Of a stretch of DNA of 64,000 nucleotides, positions 1 to 11,377 are shown in pieces. Within the stretch, counting starts at the first letter, position 1, and each line of letters begins with the position of its first letter. The notes beneath the pieces were generated by a model. It was given only the letters and a program-made list of their open reading frames with translations, was not told where the DNA came from and searched no databases. This DNA comes from Diplocarpon mali (Eukaryota; Ascomycota; Leotiomycetes; Helotiales; Drepanopezizaceae). The position numbers and the translations under genes are program-made. The stretch spans positions 1 to 64,000 of the forward strand of contig JAENRP010000108.1 of the NCBI GenBank assembly GCA_024741835.1, read 5' to 3'.

Positions 1-94
1 ATACATATACATACATATACATACATATACATACATATACATACATATACATACATATACATACATATACATACATATACATACATATACATAC
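1..94. repeat. Decamer satellite at window edge
   Basis: The first 94 bases are uninterrupted copies of the ten-base unit ATACATATAC (nine copies plus four bases). The array runs off the left edge, so its full length is unknown. It is not a fungal telomere repeat (TTAGGG). Confidence 0.97.
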
Positions 95-1325
95 CTTTTC
101 GCCGCTAGGCTAGAGTGGACTAGACTGAGCCGAGTAACCGATGCGTCTCTGACCGACAGGATCGCCGGCTGCATGCCGTCGCCGCCGGCTTTCCACCGGT
201 GGGTTGTGGATGTTCGCAGGACGGTTGGTGAGCGTCGAAGATCTCGGGATATCCGGTCGGCCCGGGCGGGAAGGTTGGGTATGAGGATGGGGGTGGGTAA
301 GGTCGGGCATAGAGATGAATATGAGGGGATGGATAAGGTAGGGCATAGAGATAAAGACAAGGAGGTAGCATGAGGCAGGGAAGAGAAGGGTGGAGGGGAG
401 GGAGCAAACACGAGATGCTCGAGGGCATGGCAGCTTGTTCCCCCTGGCGAGTGATTTCGGTATGTTCATCTTCACCTCTTACCTCTCTACCTCTCTCCAT
501 GCCCCTCTGCCCCGCCACAGGCACGTGTTCGGCTGGTCTCCTCTCGCTTCGAAGTAAATGAACTACCCGGTCGACCAGACAGGGAGCGAGGCGATGTTAC
601 CCCCCCTGTGGCCCTCCCGTCGACGACAGAACACCGGCCTCCAACACCACACTCGCGAGAGGGGCGACGGGACGGGGCTCTGCAAGATCTGGCGCGCCGC
701 CGCCGCGGTACTCGCACTGGACCGTCCGCGGTCGCCCTCGTGTTCCGCGAACGCTCTGCAACAGGAAACGCAACATGGGTTGTTTACCACTTGCAGCTTG
801 CCAGACGACCTGCGTCTGGATCTCCCGTTTGGATCTCCCGTCTCGAGCTCTCGTCTCGAGTCTGCTGTCGCTTGCCATCCTCCCCTTCTCTCTCTCTCTC
901 CCTCTCTCGGCGACGGTGCCTCGACCTGGGTGTGATACACTCCCCTGCATGCCGTCGCATAGCGTGCGACAGGATAGGAGATGGGGTGCTACCCGTGAAG
1001 CCCGGGACGCGGCAGCGTAGGGAGGAGGCGAGGAGGGTGTACTCCCTGGCATGGCGCGCCGAGTCGCCGTACCGGACGGGCGCAGGGCAGCCGTGGACGG
1101 GAGGGTGAGGTTGTGTGGGATCGTCGTCTGGGGATGCTGTGTGCCTCATGCGACGAATGCTCGAGGGGGTAGAGAGCGAGTGTATCCCGAGGGTCGAGAG
1201 GAGGGCAATTATGAGATGTTGGGGTCGGGGGACCTACATGGTGTGAGACAGGACCCGGGATGGGTCAGGATCGGGGTCTCGGGATGAGATTCGACTTGGA
1301 ATCCGGCTCGAGTCAAGAGAAATGC

Positions 1326-1417
1326 CTGAGCTGGGAACAAGAGAGATGCTGAGCTGGGAGCAAGAGAGATGCTGAGCTGGGAGCAAGAGAGATACCTGAC
1401 CTGGGAACAAGAGAGAG
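1326..1417. repeat. 23-bp minisatellite, four units
   Basis: Four head-to-tail units of about 23 bp built on CTGAGCTGGGAACAAGAGAG. The second and third units differ from the first by one or two bases; the fourth is more diverged. Confidence 0.9.
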
Positions 1418-2328
1418 ATTGCAGAATGCTGGGAGAAGTGGAGCCGAGTACAAGTTGGTAGGTGGTAGCTATGTGATGAGGTGCTCACCAGTAGTCCGGC
1501 TGGAATGCACTGCTCTATAGATTAAGTCGGCCCCAACTCCTGCTCCGTTGTAGGCAGCCTTGGATCTTTCATCTACATCGGCTTGTGGGATCCAATCCCT
1601 CCCACTCGTTTTCAGTCTCGAGTCGGTCAGGGGGGATGTCACGCAGATCGTCACCTTGCGAGTTGGATATACTTCTCCAGGATAGTCCAGAGTACAGCTG
1701 CTACCAGCCAAATTAGCCGAAGAGCCAGAAACTTGTGCTCATTCCAACAGATCCCCTCGACTCGAGGAAACAAAATATATCCGGCAGCATGCCCTAATCA
1801 GCCTTCAAGGTTTGAGGCTTTCGGCTTGCGTCGCTCTTTTCTCAGTGGCTGGAATTCCTGCTTTTCAGTGGATTTTCTGTCTTACTTCGGACCCGCTGTA
1901 CTTGGAGAGGGGAGAAGGGGAGTGTCCCCATCACTCCGTCTTTTTTTTTTCTTTTTTTTTTCTTTCCTTTCCGCAGACGGCGGATCAATAAACCTACTGA
2001 AGCCACCGAGAACTTGGAGTTCCAACTGCTCCGATAGGCAAACGATCGCGGTTCGGCCTCGGGCTTGGGCAGGTTTACAGTATTTCGCCAAGCGTAGATC
2101 GTACGCCTGACGGTTCTCTGGCGATGTAGCTTTGATGATGAGCATTTGCTCCTCGCACTTGAAATTTCTCTGGAGTTTCCTCCGGAAGCAGTAGGTTTTT
2201 GGCTTCTTCGTCGGCGGGAAAAAAAAAGGGGGGGTGGATCATCATGTTTATCTTGATCCATATCCACGTCCACATCCCCAGACTCTCTGCCCCCTCCTCA
2301 CCCCAGACCAGAGAGGATCACTTACCCA

Positions 2329-2406
2329 CATCGGCGATGTCCATGCTGATAGGAGAGATCTCCAGCCCATCGGCGATGTTCATGCTGATAGGAGAGATCT
2401 CCAGCC
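2329..2406. repeat. 39-bp direct tandem duplication
   Basis: Two adjacent 39-bp units, each beginning CATCGGCGATGT and ending in GATCTCCAGCC, differ at a single base (C or T after the initial dodecamer). The near identity indicates a recent duplication. Confidence 0.93.
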
Positions 2407-3202
2407 CTTCGACGCCCGCTGCCCAGCCCAGCAGCACCAGTCAAGTGAGTCCAGACCTTTTGCCAGGCCAGGGCCGCACATCGTGCAGCAAGGCAGGACG
2501 AGGGCGGAGGAGGATCTCGAAAATATGGACGATCCGTGCTTCCAGGACAGCCGGCAGGGGAGAATGGGGACCGGGCTTGGCTGGGCAATCCGCTTGACTG
2601 TGCTTGAGGATTGTGAGTTGGACTTCAACGGTGCGGTGCATCGGTCGACACCGCGAGTCTCTGCTTGACGGGAAATGGGCGAACGGTGCTGTCGTCGCTG
2701 CGGACACGAGGGTTGCGCCCCTAGTACACAAGCATCCACCATGGCAATATATAATTCCCCCCTTTGAGACGTGCCGGGCGTGATTGGAGTGCGACTTTGC
2801 CTGCAGTGGCCATCTCGGTGCGACGCACGTAGACGAGAGGGCAAAAGGCTTGCGGTCTCTCTCTCTCCCTCTCTCCTGTTCCACTCTGGCCCGGGACGGG
2901 GCCTGGACTGCTCAGGTCAGACGGACAGACGGACCGACGCAACAGATGGTGCGGTGCTGAAGGAGAGTCGAGCGAGGACTCGCTGTGCTTTGCCGCAAGC
3001 AAACAACAACAGCTGTGAGGCCCATCACTTTTTGCCTTGCTCTCGCCCACTTCCTACATCTGCTTGTTCCTGGACCGTAAGCCAGCCCCCAAGCTCACCC
3101 ACAATCCACAATCCATTATCCACGTCCGACACAGCTCAGCTCCGCGCCGCTCACCACCGGCCGCACACCACCAACCCGAGTCCATCCATGCTCCAAGCTC
3201 TG

Positions 3203-3214
3203 CTAGAGACCGGA

Positions 3215-3245
<31 letters not shown>

Positions 3246-3320
3246 CCTGTCTCTCTCTCCCCTCTCCTCTCCTCTCGCCTCTCCTCTCTTCTCCTCTCCT
3301 CTCCTCCCTTCTCCCTCTTC
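3203..3320. promoter_or_regulatory. CT-rich tract before otubain
   Basis: About 110 bases of CT dinucleotide and CTCTTCTC/CTCCT repeats end about 30 bases before the otubain start codon. Pyrimidine-rich tracts next to the start region are common in filamentous ascomycete promoters and 5' leaders. The regulatory role is inferred. Confidence 0.5.
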
Positions 3321-3347
3321 ACGCCCCCCGGCCGGGCCAGTGGAGGC

Positions 3348-5274
3348 ATGTTCCAACCACAACCGACGCCCTTCGCCTTCGGATTGTCGCGGGGGGCGAT
3401 TGCGCCGCTGCCCGAGGTGGCCGGCTTCCAGCACGTCGGCGTGGGTGGTGTACTTGATCACGGAGGGCCCACGGTGTTTCGAGATCGCGGCTTCAGTCCC
3501 GTCGCGGCGGGCCCTCCCCCGCGGAACCTCAACTACCACCACAACCACCCGCACAACCACCACGACCTCCACATCCACGCCCCCGGCCCCGCCAACAATC
3601 ACAGCGCTGGCCTTCCCTCCTACCACAAGATGACCGGCCAGGATATCGAGGCCCAGGAGGCCATGGCTCGCGACTACAACCCGGTGTTGGAAGTACGCGC
3701 AGAACGTCCCCCCCCCCCCCCNAAAGATGTGAGAAGTGATGGATCGTGCTAACGCCCGCGCAGGGTCCGCTGGTGGGGGACAGGATGAGCAGCACAGCGA
3801 TTGCAGAGGAGTATGCGAAAGCGGATCCCATCTACGTGACCAAGACCGCGGTGCGTATCTCGACCGTGTCAAACGAAGAGGCTGCTGACCTGACCAGGCC
3901 TTACCGCACAAGTACTCGCATTACCGGCCGGTCCTGGGAGATGGGAACTGTGGATGGCGGGGTAAGAGCTCCTCCATGGTCGGGACGAGGGATTGCTTCA
4001 GCAAACTCTCCCCGCCCAGCCCAGCAGAGGGCTCCGCTCCCAGAACAGATGCTAACGACGCTTCGGCGGCAGCGGTCGGCTTTTCATACTTCGAGACGCT
4101 CATCCGCCTGCGCGACAGGAGCCAGCTGGAGGAGGAAGTCGCCCGCATGATCTCCCTCAATAACCTCCTCGCCACGGCCGGCGGCTTTGATTCGTGGCTG
4201 TTCGAGGACATGGTGGAGGAGACCACGATCCTCCTCAAGGAACTGGCGCTGTTGGTCGAGACAGCCCCTCGAGGCGCCGCGGACGTACTCTGGCAACAAT
4301 TCAACAAGCTCGAGGTGTCCAACTCGATCGTGTACCACCTCCGGCTCCTGGCCAGCTCGTGGATGAAGGCAAACCCGATCTTGTACCAGGGCTTCATCCC
4401 GGACAGCTCCGGGGTCGAGGGGTATGTGAAGAACACCCTCATGCCGGTGAACCAAGAGATTGACCACCTGGGAGTGACGCTGTTGATCGACGTCCTCCTG
4501 AAACCGATTGGCTTCTCGGTGGAGATAGTCTACCTCGACCGGAGTCCCGGGGCGCAGGTCAACAGCCATATCTTCCAACCCGAAGACGCCAACGGCATCC
4601 CCACCAACCCCAGCGGCCCCATGATCCACCTGCTCTACCGACCGAGTCACTACGACATCCTCTACAAAGACCAAGCCCCCCCCATACGCGCCGTCGAGGA
4701 TGCCTCCGGCGCCACCAACCTTCAGGTCAACCGCGCAACGAACTTCAGCCAACACCTAGCCATCCAGAGCACCCCAGCCTCCATGGGCGGCTTCGCTCAG
4801 CTGGACATCCTCTCCTGCATCCCCGGCTTCTCCCTCGGCCCCCAACCCGCGCACCACGGCTTCTCACCCCAGTACTCCCAGCAGTTGGAGCCCTACCCAC
4901 CATCGCCCCTCTCCGCCTCCCTATCCCCCACCTCCCCAGACGCCTCCTCGCTCGCCGCAACGTCCTCCAACATCTCGGCCTCGTTCCCCGCACCGCCGGC
5001 GCCGGCCCAGACCCCATTCCCACCCCCGACATCCCAACTCGCGATCCTGACGCACAACCCCCCGCTGTCGCCGACCGCGGGCAAGACCAGCTTCCGGCCG
5101 AGCGTGTACGAGTTCCAAGCCGTGGCCGACTGGCAGGAAGGCCCGGTGGTGTTCCAGACGAGCACGTTCAAGAATAGCCACTACAACACGGCGCACTACA
5201 ACAATCCGAATTTCCAGCCCGAGGAGTGGACGCCCGAGTCAGAGGAGATCCCGGGGAAGAAGAGGCCGAGTTGA
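3348..5274 (+). CDS. Otubain-type deubiquitinase (peptidase C65)
   Basis: Four exons (3348-3692, 3764-3850, 3898-3961, 4073-5274) join in frame to a 565-residue protein. Introns have GTACGC..CGCAG, GTGCGT..CCAG and GTAAGA..GCAG ends. The otubain core is clear: the cysteine box DGNCGWRA (catalytic Cys about residue 162) is formed only after splicing across intron 3, followed by GFSYFETL. A late YRPSHYDILY segment supplies the catalytic histidine. Otubains cleave ubiquitin chains and act in cytosol and nucleus. The N-terminus (about 115 residues) is His/Asn/Pro-rich. The C-terminus carries about 170 residues of Pro/Ser-rich tail absent from animal OTUB1, and the total is roughly twice the usual length. 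The first intron contains a run of C followed by an N, so its length is uncertain, but the coding sequence is unaffected. Start chosen at the first ATG giving this open exon; an upstream start is possible. Confidence 0.93.
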
Positions 5275-6119
5275 TCTGGCCGGGGGAGAGGGGGAGGGGG
5301 GGCATGGAGAGGAGCAGGACGAAGATTTGCAGAGGGGGAAAGGGGCAGGCGGTAATGGAAGGGACGGTGACGACGGATATGAGAAACGACGTGACGAAAA
5401 TATTTCCGGCGCACTACAGGGCAGTACGGGACAACACAGCACTTTATAGATGTGGCATCATCATTAGGCGAGGCCGGAGGCGCGGGGGAGGGGCCGGAGG
5501 TAGCATCAAGAAGATCCAAGAAAAGTGCATACCAGAGCAGGGCAGATTAGATTCATCGCAAACCTGCATCTCCGTTCCTCTCCCTTCTCTGTCTCGACTT
5601 CTCTCCTCTTGTTCCTCTCACTCCTGAGCTATTGGCTCACTTGACGCTTGATCTCTTGGGGATTGTGTTTTTTTGGGGTCCCCCGAATGCTCACCTGATT
5701 CGGTTTGAGGTTTTGGAGCCAGATGGCCGAGGTTTTCTTGTTGGTAGTGGGTAGTAGTGTCTCGTCGAACGAGGGAATCAGATCTGACGCTACTGGAGGG
5801 AAGATGATACAAACGTGGGTAGCATCCGGCCCATCGTCTCCAGCTTCCGGGTCTTGTCCATGGTGCCTTGCCAGCTGTGGCTACAGTATGTATCCTCGGA
5901 CGATTCACGGTAGGGCTCATCACTTCCCACCCACGAAACAACAGATGCCATGCTCACCATATTTCTCCTAGTCTGAGCTCGCTTCTCCCGACCGGTGTCA
6001 AGGTCAAACGAAGCACAGCTGCACATCGGGTCACCCGTGACCCGCGAAAGCTTTCGAGGAATTGATGTTGGATGCCAATCCTCTAGCTGCAGATGGTCGG
6101 TGGGTTGAAGCACGCTGCT
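5275..6119. other. Intergenic, nothing recognised
   Basis: Presumed 3' region of otubain. Only short overlapping open frames are seen, none with family resemblance. Confidence 0.5.
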
Positions 6120-6274
6120 CTTGCTTGAGAGAGGCGGCGGCTCTCTGAAGCTGGGAGCTTGGAGAGCAGAGGGTCGAGGCCCTCGGACATGCCTCTCTCC
6201 CAGTCGATCAGCGTTCTGTAGATGTCGAAGCTGAGAACCTTGTACGCGGTGGGCCTGAGAGCCATTCTCATCAA
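6120..6274 (-). pseudogene. HAD-like hydrolase N-terminal fragment
   Basis: About 50 codons on the minus strand read TAYKVLSFDIYRTLIDWE and then GLDPLLSKLPAS. This is the start of a haloacid-dehalogenase (type II)-like hydrolase: motif I, normally FDxYGTLxDW, with the nucleophile Asp and the second Asp kept but Gly replaced by Arg (FDIYRTLIDW). The resemblance stops after about 50 residues and the frame then closes. The cap, the Ser/Thr of motif II, the Lys of motif III and the acidic motif IV are not found in the flanks. I read it as a truncated relic; an undetected multi-exon gene is unlikely but not excluded. Confidence 0.6.
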
Positions 6275-8917
6275 CCTGGTCGCGGGAGACTCTCATGTGC
6301 TGTCGAAACTGTTGCAGAGGTTCCGGTGACAGCGCTGGGCTTCATGTGAGGTCCTACTTGCTCTCGACGTCTTCCGACAAGCAAAAAGGCGCGAAGTGGG
6401 GGCGTACCACGAGGCAATCTTGTGCTCTAATAGGTCCCACCGCGAACGAATTACAGTGGCAGATAGACTTGCCTTTTGGATAAAACCGTCCTGTTCCTTC
6501 AAACGCCTCTGGGTACCCTTTGTGTCCTGTGATGGCCATTACCGAACATCACCTTGAAATTTCAGAGATTTGAATACCGAGCAGCCCTTATCACTGTCCT
6601 ACCAAGCGTATTCGAAGGACTTAAAGGCTGCTCCAGGACATAGTGCTTGCCCAGAGCGGGACTGCCTTGGACTTTACATAAACGGATCTACATTGCCCAA
6701 GAGATGCAGCGATCCACGGTGACAGCAGGCAGACACTGTCATAGACGTTCACACATAAAGCCCACTCATTATCAAGCGCAAGATGCTGTTCAGATAAGTC
6801 GGTCTCGACAAAAGAACCCGACGGGCGATCTCGGGACCCCTTGCGTCTTCTGCTCATCAGCTGCTCAGGTACCTCTCTGACACCTCTGTCGGGGTAGGCT
6901 TCGCTTAGCACACGGGTGATCTCGCTTAAACGTCCTCAACAACAACCTCGTTCCCCTATGTCCGGAACCTTTACATATGCCTGCAGAAACGAGAGAGAGC
7001 TGCAGGTCACTCGCTTGTATTCGATGTGGCTGGGGGCTTTGGTAGTAGTTGCTTCGGTCCACGAGAATATCAAGGTCAAATTGAGCTTTGGAGTAAGTAA
7101 TCTCAATAGAGAAAGTGGCGCGGCCACGTAGCAGATGAGCGAGATGAGTCAGGCTATAGGAGTGGAGGGCGCCCACACATGCGTCTCTCGATGATAGCCG
7201 TGCTTGGCTACCTTGGATATGATAAACGCCTAGATAATTTGGTGGCCCTGCCAGTCAATAACTCAACATGAGTTGTTGTCGATCTCTAGACCTTTTTAAT
7301 CGAGGCAATTACATGCCTGGATAAGACATTCAACCTCTGGTGGGGTGGAAAATGGGGGCTACTTGTGACGGCGAGAGCAAGGCACTGGTCGCTAAGTCGA
7401 TGAGATCAATGCTGTCAATCAATTGGACTTCTATAGTAAGGAGTTTAGGTACTAGGGAGATCGAGCTCTTATACTCTCAGGTCCCTCTGCTCTAGAGCCT
7501 TTTTGGATAGGGGCAATTCTCCTTGGCTGATCAAAAACCATCTTGCAACCAAACAACCGTCCAACTCAAACCTCCCGTGTTCCCAGTCTCAAACGTCCTG
7601 ATCCGCCCCGCCGTGACAATACTCACGTAAGCTCGCAGAGTACCAACGGATGTATCTGAAGATTACGAAGTTCTGCCTTTTTGAGCTGGGCTCGAATCCC
7701 AAAACAGTAACAAGGTTGGTGCAGCGCTTGCGAGATTGGTTCGCTGAGATTCCTGATCGAGACTGCCAGTCAAGTACATAGCACAACAATCAGGCTAGCG
7801 TAAGATCAAGACGAATGGAGAAGATGAATTTCTCATCGCAGCCGCCAGTTCGACGCCATGGTCGTGAGAAAGTGAAAACCCAGTGAGACCGTCTGGGCTT
7901 TACCGGCCTCGGGGCCGGGCCCCGGCGGACAGCTCGGAAACAGAATGAGAAAAGGATGGAAAAGAACATACAGGCGTATGCTACGAAAGAATCCAGGGCG
8001 CAGACTATGGAAGAGTAAAAAGCCTGAGCAGCCTGGGTCTTGGCCACTCGACGTCGGTCTTTCTGACTCGGGCGAAGTAGGTGTACGCGAAAGGAGCTAA
8101 GCGAAGACAAGCAAAACACATCAGATTTGTGCTTGCGGGTATATTTTCGTCAAGGGTGTCTCACAGCTGAGAGCATTGGTATTTCTTGTTTATGGGGCAG
8201 TGCATTGAGTATTTGAACAACAAAGAGGACACGATCGCGTTGCGGCTACTTTGGAAGAAAAGGTACACAGGTCAATCGTCCTCCTTCAAAAACGCAGTCT
8301 TGGCCATGCCTTTCGAGGTAGTAGACAATTTACACACAGTAATACAGCAGATTCGAAACCGAGGGTTGTTCTTGGAGTCCATATGTACCCCCAAACGCCG
8401 GAGGTCACACGTGTAACTTGCAGCCCCCAAAGGTACCCAGACACCAGCCACCAATCACTCAATACCCAAGCAGTCAAACAAGCACGGAGAAACTCCTCAA
8501 TCTTAAATACTCAATATGCAGTCCCGGTATTGCTGCAACTGCTACTTCAGAGGGAGCCCTGTCACCGACAACAATGCTGCATGGAGCGCAAGAGATAGAA
8601 TTTTTGGGCGCTACCCACGTTCCCAAGAGCGCTGCGGAAACCAGCTTGAGAGATCCAAGCGGCACGCTCCAACCCTGCGAGCCCTGGAGATGCGAGCGTA
8701 GGGAAAGTCGCTGTTCGATGCTGACGAAGAGCGGTTGAGAGCCGCAGCTGAAGCGGCAGAGAGGAGGAGACTGCGGGAGGCCGAGAGACGAGCAAGAATA
8801 AGAGAGACGAGCAAGAATCAGAGAGACCCGTCAAGACGAGATAGAGGCGGCAGGACGGGAGACACGAGCTGCCTGAGAAGGAGCAGAGCCATCTGATTGT
8901 GGGCGGTACATCTGCTC
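6275..8917. other. Long gene-poor stretch
   Basis: No intact family-like open frame. On the plus strand at about 8715-8880 a short Arg/Glu/Ala-rich segment reads like a coiled-coil low-complexity sequence but has no start or partner exons that I can support. With the HAD relic on one side and the GH92 relic on the other, this looks like decayed sequence. Confidence 0.5.
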
Positions 8918-11377
8918 GTCTGTTGCCATTGCCCAGGTTGATAGTTATGGGATTGTTCCGCGGCGAGTGAATAAGGAATGCCGCCTGCCCAGTATCGGGA
9001 TAAAAGCCGATCACCGTGGATCGAGTTTGAAAATGATCCAAGGTACACCATCCAACTGTAGCCTCGGTGGTAGGCGAGCTCATGAGGCGCTCCGGACATG
9101 GATAGCTGCCCCGCGGATTGACGCACTATTCCGGAGAATCCATGTTTGCATGGCGTCCGCATCGCTGTTTCCTGCAAGGACTTGTACGCCAGTTGTGTAG
9201 TTTCGCTTCGCAACTCCACGAGTCTGATACACTGACCGATCCTGACGTCCTACGTAGTTGAAGAGGTATGATACATTGAAGGTACCGACAGATTAGTGGA
9301 TAATCTTCGTCTCCATTTTTGACGACTTACGGCTCATCTGTAGCGTCGTAGATGATACCTTTGCGTCTGTGCAGATCTGCACCGATGCTAAACATCATCT
9401 CAAGGCGACGGAGGGTTGTGTTTGCTCCGCCTATCAAATCGATAATCTTTCCCATATCATGAACACCTGCCCAGGAATATCCCCATGCGCTCGACTGGCA
9501 GTATGCCTCTCCCCAGTAGCTTTTAGAATTCAACTCATCAACTTCAATGAAACCTGTCAAGTTCTTTGGAGCAACAAATCCAGAGAACCCAAGCGACTCG
9601 GCGGCAGGGTTTCAGTGGCTTCTCCAATTTCTCGACCGTTTGAGGTACCTTGCAGCATCTCCGGCCTTCCAAGTCCTTTCGAAATTTGATAGAGCGAAAA
9701 GTCGTTGTACGCATACTCAACAGCACGAGATACTGTCCTAGTATAGGTCGGTGTGATGAAATCATACTGAAGCCAGTCGGGAAGTGCTCCTCTACCTTCT
9801 TTGGTCGAGGCATCTGGGGCCATCGGAACCAGCGGGTTCGTGTTTGGCGGCGTCACCTCAGCATCTTTGACCATTGCAGCATACCCATCGTTCCAGTTAA
9901 CGCCGCCACGAACTCCCATCACATACGCGTCAGCTAAGACGTTGTCTGCGTTTGATCCGCCCTGGGTTCTGCCGTTGTAATTAGATGAGCGACCAGCGGG
10001 CAGGTGCCCGTCGAATCTCCATATTTCGATCATGGAACGAATATACTACTCGTACGCAGTGGTTGGATGACTTGCATGTCCTGGTAATATGGCTCCTTAG
10101 ATGCTCAGCCGGGATCCTCGCTGGTCTGGTTTGTTGGTCATATGTTTATGAAATAGAGCGAGGGATGTAGCAGATTCAGGTTGGAAGCATCGGTCGTGGT
10201 AGTGGTAATCTTGGAAAGTATGTCTGTATTCCAGGCTGTCTTGGTGTTCTGGACCACAGCCGAGAACTTGGTGCCAGCTGGGATTTGATCGTTCACGTTC
10301 TGGCATGCTTTCTTGACCGAGATCCACGAGATACCCACTTTGGACGAGACGAACGGGGCATCGAAGGTGGAAAACCCCGAGATGTAGTCTATAGAAGAAG
10401 ATGAGTTGGCAAATCTTGGTGTTTGGCGCACACTGCCTGCAGCAGCCGGGCCCTTGAAGACATTCGCAGTGGAAGGCGTAGCATTGGAAAAGCCGCCTAT
10501 CCCGTCAGACTATTCTTGATTGTAAGGCAAGTTATGAGGCGGCTCACTTGCAGGAATATATCGTGCAGCTTGGTGATCCGTTCCACTCATTATTGTAAAC
10601 ACCAGAAGCCTCGTAAAGGCCGTCTGACCTGATCGAAAAATGCCCATCCGCATATGCCTGGCCAAGTCCCCAACCTCTGAGAGACGGCAACACATGACTG
10701 ACATCGACCAAGGTGTTGTTTTGAGAACTTACAGCGGGGAATGCATACTGATACATACCAGCCCGCGACGTCGCAGCTAGTTCGACAACGACTTGCTCAC
10801 TCGTCTGCGCCCTGTAGTAACCAACGGAGCCTTGATCTGGCACTATTCTGCCAATGGTGATGCTCGACAATGGGCTGCTGATGTTTCCAATCAAGGGAGG
10901 CTGAGCCACAGTCCCATACTTCGCAGCACCTCCAGTACCTTGCTCATGCATCATGCTGAATCCAGAAAAGTTGCCATTGGGAAGATACCCACTGCATGAA
11001 TCGGTCCCGTCAACAAGGTCAGGACCCAGCTTCACCATGCCAAAGGGATGTGCAAATCCAGCAAAGTTGTGGCCCTGGCCTTCTGTTCCCGCATTAGAAT
11101 TGAGTTGAGGAAAGAAATCACGGTAAGAACATGGAGAGACTCCCAATAAATTGACATGTTGGCTGTAGTCGGTAGCCCGGGCAACGGTTGACTTGCTTGC
11201 CAGAAGCAGCGGCAGAAAGGTAAAAACAGCATAGAAGTTGAGTTTGCTGATTATCAAAGACCGACTATTAAAATTTATATTTCGAAGGGTCACAAAACCA
11301 GCTTGGTCTGACACGACCGAGGAAATCGAGTTAGCATGCTTATCGAGAAACTTTCTGCTGCGAGACAATTGGATCAT
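8918..11377 (-). pseudogene. Broken GH92 alpha-mannosidase gene
   Basis: Family GH92 (alpha-1,2-mannosidase) sequence is spread over all three minus frames. Recognisable blocks in order: an N-terminal part with a hydrophobic stretch, AGFAHPFGMVKLGPD and HEQGTGGAAKYG; KVGISWISVKKAC; EPYYQD; IEIWRFDGHLPAGRSSNYNG and RTQGGSNADNVLADAY; GFSGFVAPKNLTGF; YLFNYVGRQDRSVYQ; GNSDADAMQTWIL; IGFYPDTGQAAFLI. Lesions include stop codons at 10138-10140, 10105-10107, 10046-10048 and 9612-9614, and a frame jump near 9664-9676. A deletion has removed the segment between EPYYQD and the following QP block. The frame is lost around 10511-10547, and two introns have GG where the acceptor AG should be. Homology ends at about 8918, so the C-terminal domain is gone. 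The well-kept residues point to recent loss. The intact enzyme would trim mannose from N-glycans or fungal mannan, and the hydrophobic N-terminus suggests it was secreted or membrane-anchored. Confidence 0.88.

Larger units (their letters stand above)
95..3202. other. Intergenic, GC-rich, no supported gene
   Basis: All six frames hold open frames of 60-230 codons that overlap one another. They are proline-, serine- and arginine-rich and none resembles a known family, which is what GC-rich non-coding DNA gives. The stretch holds two minisatellites (listed separately) and T-rich runs near 1940-1970. Its right part is presumably the promoter of the otubain gene. Confidence 0.6.

Noticed and set aside
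1..94. Possible telomere at the window edge
   Set aside because: The unit is ATACATATAC, not TTAGGG, and the window begins inside it.
110..2110. Many overlapping open frames of 80-175 codons on both strands in the first 2 kb
   Set aside because: They lie in all frames of GC-rich DNA, have biased composition and match no family; no splice-consistent gene could be built.
7600..7760. Possible tRNA because of GGCTCGAATCCC near 7690
   Set aside because: No acceptor or D arm can be paired around it; the T-loop-like string is isolated.
9327..9560. Separate small gene with WGEAYCQSSAWGYSWAGVHD
   Set aside because: It is the continuation of the GH92 relic after a stop at 9612 and ends at an intron donor, not an independent gene.
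10511..10547. Functional 37-nt intron in the GH92 locus (GTGAGC..AATAG)
   Set aside because: The ends look right but the flanking frames do not join, and 37 nt is shorter than the other introns here.
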